Of a stretch of 20,419 nucleotides of DNA, positions 15,445 through 20,419 are shown in pieces; position 1 is the stretch's first letter; every line of letters starts with the position of its first letter. Position numbers and translations under genes: made by a program. The stretch spans positions 1-20,419 of the forward strand of contig DASPRY010000189.1 of the NCBI GenBank assembly GCA_035624215.1, in the 5' to 3' direction. The stretch is from JAFAGX01 sp035624215 (GTDB taxonomy: Bacteria; Acidobacteriota; Terriglobia; Terriglobales; Acidobacteriaceae). The notes under the pieces are model-generated. The model was not told the origin of the DNA, did no database searches, and saw nothing but the letters and a program-made list of their open reading frames with translations.

Positions 15445-16680
15445 CTACTGCCCGGCTCGCACCGGAGACATGAGGAAGCTTCCCGCGCCCTTCTTCTTGG
15501 CGTCAGACTTGTCGGGTTGATAGAGAAGATCCAGTGACCCTTCATTGGTGGTTGAGGCTTCGGCCAGCAGACTTGCCAAGCCGCGGAAGGAACGCGCGAC
15601 GTCCACCGTTTCATGGAACGCCACCGGAGCTCCTTTGTCGATGGCTGGAGCAATAGCCTGATGGTTGTTCGGAATCTTCCAGAGAATCTTGCAGTTGGTG
15701 GCCGCCTCGACATCTTCGTCACTGAAACCCGGAATCTTCTTGTACCGGTTCAGCACCAGGCGCACGCGGTCACGGCCAGCGCCCTCATCAAGAAAGGTGC
15801 GCATCCGGCCGGCACTCCACAGCGAAACCACATCGGCTTGGGCAACCAGCAGAACCGCATTGGATAAATCGCACAGCACACGCGCCGTGTCGTCTACCCG
15901 ATTCGAGCAATCCACCACCACGTAGCGGAATTGAGACACCATCAGGTCGAACAGGCGCGCCAGTTCTGCCACTGCGGGCGCGAGAACCTGCGGCTGCTGC
16001 GGACCTGCCAGCAATTGCAGCCCGTTCTTGCAGGAGGTCATAAGACCCTGCAGCAAGGAAGTATCCATGCGGTGCAGGTTCTGCAAGGCGTCAACCAAGC
16101 CGAAGGTTGGCCGCACATTCAGATGGAGCGCGGCATGCCCTAAGTGGGCAAAGTCCACGAGCAGCACTCCGGGGTGCGATTCTTGCAGGGCAATGGCGGT
16201 GTTGACGGCCACGGTGGTGGCGCCCGATCCGCCCTTGGCGTTAGTAACTGCGAACACCCGAGCCCGACCGGCAGTCGTGCGCGCCTTGCCGCGTAAAGCT
16301 GAGAAACGGGTGAACGCATCCACGATGCTTTCGGCGGAGGCGGAGCGTTCGAGATATTCGCGCGCACCGACGCGCATGGCAGAAACGATCGTTTCCGGAT
16401 TGTTCATCGAGCCGATGGCGAAAATTGCAATCTCGGCCGCCAGGTTGTGGACCAGTTCGATGGCGTGGATGGCGCGCTGCACATTCTGCGGATCGATATC
16501 TACCAGCACGACTTCCGCACGCACGTCCTGAATTTGGCGGAGGATTGGATCCGTCGGCGTAGCGGGAAAACCGACATGACCGAAAACATTGCGGCCGATC
16601 TGCGTGCTCTCCAATCGTTGTTGGAGCAAAGCCAGCCGTTCTTTGTCCTCGGTCAGGAGGGTAACTGCAATTCCATGCAT
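15445..16680 (-). CDS. CpaE/TadZ-like MinD-family ATPase with N-terminal receiver-like domain
   Basis: The 411-aa protein has the two-part layout of CpaE/TadZ, which places Tad/Flp pilus machinery at the cell pole. Residues 1-125 resemble a response-regulator receiver, with V-V-L-V-D-I-D (57-63, Asp61 at the acceptor position) and the A-M-R-V-G-A-R-E-Y-L segment (101-110). Residues ~140-375 are a MinD/ParA-type ATPase: deviant Walker A N-A-K-G-G-S-G-A-T-T (147-156) with signature Lys149, V-L-L-V-D-F (172-177), Y-V-V-V-D-C (253-258) and V-L-N-R-Y-K-K (309-315). The usual second Walker A lysine is Ala, as in many CpaE proteins. The last ~35 residues are a polar tail. GAGG lies about 8 bases before the ATG. 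No other Tad genes (cpaF, tadB, tadC, flp) are present nearby, so a non-pilus positioning role is possible. Confidence 0.87.
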   Translation of the reverse strand: MHGIAVTLLTEDKERLALLQQRLESTQIGRNVFGHVGFPATPTDPILRQIQDVRAEVVLVDIDPQNVQRAIHAIELVHNLAAEIAIFAIGSMNNPETIVSAMRVGAREYLERSASAESIVDAFTRFSALRGKARTTAGRARVFAVTNAKGGSGATTVAVNTAIALQESHPGVLLVDFAHLGHAALHLNVRPTFGLVDALQNLHRMDTSLLQGLMTSCKNGLQLLAGPQQPQVLAPAVAELARLFDLMVSQFRYVVVDCSNRVDDTARVLCDLSNAVLLVAQADVVSLWSAGRMRTFLDEGAGRDRVRLVLNRYKKIPGFSDEDVEAATNCKILWKIPNNHQAIAPAIDKGAPVAFHETVDVARSFRGLASLLAEASTTNEGSLDLLYQPDKSDAKKKGAGSFLMSPVRAGQ

Positions 16681-16982
16681 GAAGCCGGCCTCAAATGTCT
16701 TCTATATAAGCATGTTATGAAGACTTCTATGTCACGCCAAGTGACTTCCGTAACCGCTTCTCCCAGGTAAACTCGCCTCGCGCGAGATTCCCACCTTGAT
16801 GAAACAGAAGCTGCAGCTGAGAATGGCGCAACGAGGGGGATCGTGGCTTTAGTTGGTATTGTATTCGAAATTCCCCGGATTGCAACCCGGGTAGCTGTGC
16901 AAAGCGGACCGCGGGAACCGCCGGAAAGCGGCTCCAGAAGCCTGAGACGAAGCGGTACATCTTGGTTCATGGCCACAGTGCG
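16681..16982 (-). promoter_or_regulatory. 302-bp gap with candidate promoter for the CpaE-like gene
   Basis: No gene was found here. On the minus strand TTGGCG (16740-16735) and TAACAT (16717-16712) form a plausible sigma-70 promoter with 17-base spacing, putting transcription start about 25 bases before the CpaE-like ATG. A perfect dyad GTCAC-N5-GTGAC (16731-16745) overlaps the -35 and could be an operator. Further away are a CTCGCGCGAG palindrome and a short CCCGG/CCGGG hairpin near 16874-16890, neither followed by a T run. Confidence 0.45.
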
Positions 16983-17348
16983 CTAGGCGCGGACGGTATG
17001 CGCATCCGTCTCTGCCAGGCAGGCACGCACCTTCTCCAGCAGGTGTGGAAAGAGAAAATTTTTGGGCAACCACAAGGTCACGTGCTCGCATTCCAGCGGT
17101 TCGTAGGCGGTCATGACAATGATCGGAAATTTGGACTGCCTGGCACGAATTTCGCGGGCTAAGTCGAGACCACCCATCCCCGGCATAAGGCAATCGGTAA
17201 CTACCAAATCGAATTCTTGTTGTTCGAACGCCTCAAGCGCCTGGGCGACGCTGGTGGCAAACGCAGTGTGGTAGCCTTCTCCGCGGAGGATATCGCAAGA
17301 CAGGCGGCACAACATCTCGTTCTCATCGACCACCAGAATTCTTTTCAT
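16983..17348 (-). CDS. Stand-alone response-regulator receiver protein
   Basis: The 121-aa product is a single CheY-like receiver domain with no output domain. Asp8 and Glu9 (V-V-D-E-N) form the acidic pocket, Asp52 (V-V-T-D-C-L-M-P-G) is the phosphoacceptor, Thr80 (V-M-T-A-Y) the switch residue, and Lys96 (L-P-K-N-F) the conserved lysine. Everything needed for phosphorylation is present. The true start is the ATG at 17348, with AGGAGG just upstream; a longer open frame to 17444 runs inside the neighbouring gene and is not real. The start overlaps the stop of the AAA+ gene in an ATGA, so translation is likely coupled and the two proteins made together. No histidine kinase is encoded in the window. 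Confidence 0.92.
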   Translation of the reverse strand: MKRILVVDENEMLCRLSCDILRGEGYHTAFATSVAQALEAFEQQEFDLVVTDCLMPGMGGLDLAREIRARQSKFPIIVMTAYEPLECEHVTLWLPKNFLFPHLLEKVRACLAETDAHTVRA

Positions 17349-18454
17349 GACACCTCCTGACTGGCGGGCGAACCCGTGCCGGCGTTTCCGCCGGCTTTGC
17401 TGAAGCCCAAGCTGCCGTCCGGCTTCATATCTACTGTGATGCATTCGCCGCCCTTGATCTGGCCAGTGGCAACCAGATTCGCCAATCCGTAAACAATGTT
17501 GCGCTCGATGACCCTTTTCAAGTGGCGCGCCCCATACTTGGGATCAGTTCCCTCGCGCAGCAACCAGCGTTTAGCTTCAGGAGTGCAGCGAAAAGTGAAA
17601 TGGTTCGGGCCAACGGCGTGCGTAATGCGGCGCTGCACCTTCGCCAGCTCCAGATCCAGAATCTGTTCCAGCTGTGCCGGCCGCAGTGTGTTGAAGACCA
17701 CAATCTTATCGAGACGATTCATGAACTCGGGAGAAAATTTCTTGCGCGCGGCTTCCGTCGCGCTGCGGGCAATCTTTTCGTCGAAGCGGGTGTCGGCACT
17801 GCTCGGTTGGGCTGCAAATCCGATGCCGCCCTCGGCGAGACGGCTCATTTCGGTCGCTCCCAGATTGGAGGTCATAAAAATCAGGCATTGCGAGAGATCC
17901 ACCTGGCTGTTGTCGCCGAGCGTGAGAGTCGCCTTATCGAGGATACCCAGCAGAAGTTGCCAGAGCGCCTCGGAAGCTTTCTCGATTTCGTCGAATAACA
18001 ACAGCGAAAGCTTGAGCTTGTCGGTGTGCCAGCGGGCCAGCGCCTCCTGGGTAAGCAAAGGCGGGGTATGCATGTGGCCGATGTAGCCGGGAGGTGATCC
18101 AATCAACTTGGAGATTTCATGATGTTCCTGAAACTCGGCACAGTCGATTTTGATGAAGGCTCGCGGATTCCCAAACAAAGCTTCGGCCAGAACCTCGATG
18201 ACATAGGTCTTTCCGGAGCCTGTTGGTCCCAGAAAAAGTAAACTGCCAATCGGTCGGTCACCAGAACACATGCCCACGCTGAAGATCTGGTAAAGTTCGA
18301 CGACCGCTTCAATCGCGGCATCTTGCCCCACGATTCTGCTACGAAGAAATTTCTCGAGTTCTCGCGTGGCTTCGCCCCGCTGGCTGGCGTCGAGGGATTC
18401 ATGGTCTTGCAATACCTGAACAGCAGCCGCTTCCGCATTCAATTGATTGGACAT
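17345..18454 (-). CDS. Single-ring Clp/Hsp100-type AAA+ ATPase (ClpA/B/C D2-like)
   Basis: The 369-aa protein matches the second AAA+ ring (AAA_2 plus the C-terminal small domain) of ClpA/ClpB/ClpC unfoldases but lacks their N-domain and first ring. Seen in order: V-G-Q-D-A-A-I (42-48), Walker A G-P-T-G-S-G-K-T (76-83), pore loop G-S-P-P-G-Y-I-G-H (119-127), Walker B L-L-L-F-D-E-I-E-K-A (151-160), sensor 1 T-S-N-L-G-A (195-200), arginine finger F-M-N-R-L-D (244-249) and sensor 2 Y-G-A-R-H-L-K-R (307-314). A G-I-G-F (210-213) loop just after sensor 1 is where ClpA and ClpC carry their ClpP-binding tripeptide. It overlaps the receiver gene by 4 nt and follows a small coiled-coil protein by 49 bp. 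Class is sure; partner protease and substrate are unknown. The start has only a weak ribosome site. Confidence 0.92.
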   Translation of the reverse strand: MSNQLNAEAAAVQVLQDHESLDASQRGEATRELEKFLRSRIVGQDAAIEAVVELYQIFSVGMCSGDRPIGSLLFLGPTGSGKTYVIEVLAEALFGNPRAFIKIDCAEFQEHHEISKLIGSPPGYIGHMHTPPLLTQEALARWHTDKLKLSLLLFDEIEKASEALWQLLLGILDKATLTLGDNSQVDLSQCLIFMTSNLGATEMSRLAEGGIGFAAQPSSADTRFDEKIARSATEAARKKFSPEFMNRLDKIVVFNTLRPAQLEQILDLELAKVQRRITHAVGPNHFTFRCTPEAKRWLLREGTDPKYGARHLKRVIERNIVYGLANLVATGQIKGGECITVDMKPDGSLGFSKAGGNAGTGSPASQEVS

Positions 18455-18503
18455 ACTACGGCTTCAGCTCCGCCGGTCAGGTACGCCATGATGGGGACTC
18501 GAC

Positions 18504-18707
18504 TCAGGCAGAGCGCGCTAACGTTTCGGCCGAGCTTCTGCATTCCAATCTTTCCAGTATCCGTTCCAGGAGCTTTTCTTTGCCCTTCAGCGCAGCCTTA
18601 AAAGCATGATGCTCCGCTCGGGAAATCTCGCGCAGCAACGCGCGATGATGCTCTTCCAGAATCTCCAGCAGAAGTTCCCTTTCGCTTGAGCTGAGTGTCA
18701 GTTCCAT
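18504..18707 (-). CDS. Small coiled-coil protein of unknown function
   Basis: This 67-aa protein is rich in Leu, Glu and Arg with a heptad-like pattern throughout (for example L-L-L-E-I-L-E-E-H-H-R and E-K-L-L-E-R-I-L-E-R-L), so it is almost certainly a helical hairpin or coiled coil. There is no signal peptide or membrane segment. I chose ATG 18707 because GGAGG sits four bases upstream; a GTG at 18719 would add four residues and place that site inside the coding region. It lies 49 bp ahead of the AAA+ gene and 56 bp after the deacylase gene, all on the same strand. An adaptor for the AAA+ ATPase is an attractive guess from position, not shown by sequence. Confidence 0.7.
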   Translation of the reverse strand: MELTLSSSERELLLEILEEHHRALLREISRAEHHAFKAALKGKEKLLERILERLECRSSAETLARSA

Positions 18708-18763
18708 AACTCCTCCCACAGATCAACTGCGAGGGTTCCGCAGATCGAAGGGCCGGTCCCAGC

Positions 18764-19249
18764 TCAGGCAGCCTCGGCCGCTCGTTTTACCGCCGCCAAC
18801 TTCATCAGCTTGGGATGAACCAGGCTTTCAAAATCGCCCCAGGACAGTCGCACCAGCTCGCGATGGGAACCTGCGTTGAAGGCGATTTCCTTATCCCGCG
18901 ACAAGCCTTCATCGGAAAAAACGCTAAGGCCGTATAGATTGCCGAATGGTGGCATGGCACCGGTTTCGCAATCCGGGAACCTGTCTTTAAATTCGTCCTC
19001 TGTGGCGATTTCCACGGCCTGGGCGCCGGTCGCCGTCTTCAGCTGTGCGAGATCAACATGCTGCGACGCTGAAACCACCGCCATTGCCAATGCATTGTCA
19101 ATCTTTACAATCACGGTTTTGGCAAGCTCTTTGCCCGGGATATGTGTGAGCGCTGCGATTCCGTTGGCTGTATAGGCAATGGAATGGGAGATCACAACGT
19201 ACTTGATCCTATGCTCGTCAAGAAATTCCTTAAGCCTGGATAGCGGCAT
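18764..19249 (-). CDS. YbaK/EbsC-family aminoacyl-tRNA deacylase
   Basis: The 161-aa single-domain protein belongs to the YbaK/ProX editing family, which hydrolyses mischarged aminoacyl-tRNAs in trans (Cys-, Ala- or related tRNA-Pro species). The conserved active-site lysine lies in K-E-L-A-K-T-V-I-V-K (40-49, probably Lys44). The G-A-M-P-P-F-G loop (97-103) matches the family's GxxxPFG substrate loop, and C-terminal S-H-R-E-L-V-R-L-S resembles the usual 'GS....v.....f'. Which amino acid it edits cannot be told from sequence. AAGGAG lies seven bases ahead of the ATG, so the start is good. It is upstream of the coiled-coil/AAA+/receiver genes on the same strand; a functional link is not evident. 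Confidence 0.9.
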   Translation of the reverse strand: MPLSRLKEFLDEHRIKYVVISHSIAYTANGIAALTHIPGKELAKTVIVKIDNALAMAVVSASQHVDLAQLKTATGAQAVEIATEDEFKDRFPDCETGAMPPFGNLYGLSVFSDEGLSRDKEIAFNAGSHRELVRLSWGDFESLVHPKLMKLAAVKRAAEAA

Positions 19250-19389
19250 ACTGGTTCTCCTTTCTTGCGATTTGCAGAAGATGGCATCAGGTGCGATGGA
19301 ATTTGTAATCCCTTCGCGGCACGGCTGAGGCCTTCCTCTCCACTGTCCTTCCGCACTTCGAAAACGCTGTCGTTACCGCAGTATTCCTG

Positions 19390-19875
19390 CTATTTCGTTG
19401 ATCGTACATCTATGTTAGATGCCACAATACCGCTATGGCATGCTTCGCACATCGTTTGTCCCTGGATTTGGTTTAGTCTCCGCTCAACTTCCGCGGCAGT
19501 CGGACTTTTAGCTTTGTTTGCTTGCTGTTGCTCTGCAAGTTTCAGCAGATCCTTCATGAGCTGTAGCTGATCTGACAGCTGCTTGCGAACCGACGGGTCA
19601 GAAAACCAATACCCAGTGTCTTCCGCTTCAGCTCGCGCGACACGGTCGCGCAAGCTTTGCAGTTCTGCTTTCTCTAAGTCCAGCTCATCCAGTGGCACAA
19701 CCCGAATCTCCGCTCGCCGCCACATTCGCGAGCCGTTGTATCCACCCCAGGAATCTGTGGCGCCCGGAGTTGGTCGATCGTTCACGGGAGGGACATACGA
19801 TTCTTGCTGGGCAGATAAGCCGAGCCCTAGAAGGGCCACCAGACATAGCGCAAACAGAAAGGCCGGGAGACGCAT
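19390..19875 (-). CDS. Exported protein with one CxxCH haem-binding-like motif and coiled coil
   Basis: The 161-aa protein has a signal peptide (M-R-L-P-A-F-L then a hydrophobic stretch, cleavage likely near L-S-A-Q at 20-23). A Pro/Gly-rich stretch (28-50) follows. Residues ~66-140 are a charged helical region likely to form a coiled coil (E-L-Q-S-L-R-D-R-V-A-R-A-E-A and S-D-Q-L-Q-L-M-K-D-L-L). Close to the C-terminus is C-E-A-C-H (143-147), the covalent c-type haem attachment motif, in an exported protein where such haem could be added. It is too short after the motif (14 residues) for a classical cytochrome c fold, though a methionine or another His could still ligate. ATG 19875 is preferred because AAGGGGG precedes it; an upstream extension to 20061 lacks a signal peptide. 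Family not recognised. Confidence 0.72.
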   Translation of the reverse strand: MRLPAFLFALCLVALLGLGLSAQQESYVPPVNDRPTPGATDSWGGYNGSRMWRRAEIRVVPLDELDLEKAELQSLRDRVARAEAEDTGYWFSDPSVRKQLSDQLQLMKDLLKLAEQQQANKAKSPTAAEVERRLNQIQGQTMCEACHSGIVASNIDVRSTK

Positions 19876-20036
19876 AAACACCCCCTTCTGCTGCTTACGT
19901 GATTTCTCTGGCTTGATCGTCAGACTCCTCAGCAAAGAGCGAAAGTGCAAGGCGCACAGTCGCTTGTGACGGCTGCGGGGCAGCACATCATCACCTCGGA
20001 TCCCAAGAATTAAGGATGAGTCGGGTTTACGTTTTG

Positions 20037-20419
20037 TCAGATCACCCAGCGGGAAATCCAAGGCGGGAAGGCGCTATGGCAACGGATTCTTTTCTGGTAG
20101 GCTGTTGTATCTCCTGGTGCGGAAGATGTGGGGCCCGGGCCACGCTTCCCATGAGTGTGTTCCGGCCTATTCCCTGGTAGGTTTCGCGATGGATCTATGG
20201 GTGCGCCTGTTCCAAAGCTTTCGCGTATCGGCAGGTACGAAGTCTCCAGCGTTATTGGCTGGGGCGGAATGGGAACGGCGCAATGACCTTCGATCAGCAC
20301 ACGCAGGTCGGGATGATTGTTGAGAAAGTGGGCGTCATTAACAATCGTGCTCTGCTGGTCAGCCCGGATCACATACTGATCCAGATCAAAAAACACATCT
20401 TGCCGTCCACCCTCGGGCG
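20037..20419 (-). pseudogene. Pal/OmpA-type outer-membrane gene, broken after its first third (5' end outside window)
   Basis: The frame is open to the right edge, so the gene's 5' end is outside. The visible part begins E-G-G-R-Q-D-V-F-F-D-L-D-Q-Y and continues V-I-R-A-D through N-N-H-P-D-L-R-V-L-I-E-G-H-C (ending near 20280). This is the start of the OmpA/Pal peptidoglycan-binding domain, which in Pal runs on with D-E-R-G-x-x-E-Y-N-x-x-L-G and about 70 more residues including the N-R-R motif. Here the frame continues instead into Pro-rich sequence with no such motifs until a stop at 20037. Neither other frame restores a clean domain. So the domain is truncated or frameshifted, by decay or by sequence error. 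In intact form it would tether the outer membrane to peptidoglycan as part of the Tol-Pal system. The GTG at 20396 is internal, not a start. Confidence 0.68.

Noticed and set aside
16653..16976. 107-aa minus-strand open frame in the gap before the CpaE-like gene
   Set aside because: No ribosome site, no motif, runs into the CpaE-like coding region in another frame and covers the candidate promoter.
17349..17444. N-terminal extension of the receiver protein
   Set aside because: It lies inside the AAA+ gene, has basic low-complexity sequence, and the ATG at 17348 has an AGGAGG site and gives an exact CheY-like start.
19876..20061. N-terminal extension of the CxxCH protein
   Set aside because: Would bury the signal peptide; ATG 19875 has a ribosome site.
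1..20419. Search for CRISPR arrays, tRNA/rRNA genes, insertion sequences and integrases
   Set aside because: No regularly spaced repeats, cloverleaf, transposase motifs or terminal inverted repeats were seen by eye; a tRNA or repeat scanner could confirm.

Overview
The window looks like a chromosomal segment of a free-living Gram-negative bacterium with GC-rich coding DNA. The best guess is a member of the Acidobacteriota. This rests on the mix of outer-membrane genes (POTRA protein, Pal-like fragment), a small exported Cys/His protein of a kind I associate with that phylum, and archaeal-type polyamine enzymes in a bacterial setting. It is an inference, because no rRNA or marker phylogeny is available. 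I saw no tRNA, rRNA, CRISPR array, insertion sequence or integrase.

Layout. At 2-472 is the 3' part of a phosphopantetheinyl transferase gene cut by the window edge. A minus-strand metabolic block follows: glutamine synthetase (glnA, 5624-4212), glycerol kinase (glpK, 4040-2541) and an AarF/UbiB-type atypical kinase (2477-810). glnA is divergent from a LysR-type regulator (5873-6781), and the 248-bp gap between them holds three inverted repeats. On the plus strand come a POTRA-only periplasmic/outer-membrane protein (6850-8154) and a small exported protein (8241-8591) that ends in a clear intrinsic terminator. Next is a polyamine group: pyruvoyl-dependent arginine decarboxylase (8738-9295), a deoxyhypusine-synthase-like enzyme (10429-9317, minus) and N-carbamoylputrescine amidase (10569-11471). 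Together these outline arginine to agmatine to N-carbamoylputrescine to putrescine and on to a higher polyamine, with the agmatine deiminase step missing from the window.

The right half is signalling and envelope related. A secreted TPR protein (11695-13173) lies 11 bp ahead of a 738-aa protein with a class III nucleotidyl cyclase domain (13185-15401). Facing them on the minus strand is a likely transcription unit: a secreted CxxCH protein, a YbaK-type aminoacyl-tRNA deacylase, a small coiled-coil protein, a single-ring Clp/Hsp100-type AAA+ ATPase, a stand-alone receiver protein overlapping it by 4 nt, and, after a 302-bp gap with its own candidate promoter, a CpaE/TadZ-like ATPase. At the right edge is a Pal/OmpA-type gene whose peptidoglycan-binding domain breaks off after its first third.

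The most promising parts for new biology are three. One is the AAA+/receiver pair, because the AAA+ protein keeps a ClpP-docking-like IGF tripeptide. Another is the cyclase-like protein, which keeps its metal and transition-state residues but not the usual purine-specifying lysine. The third is the compact polyamine cluster.
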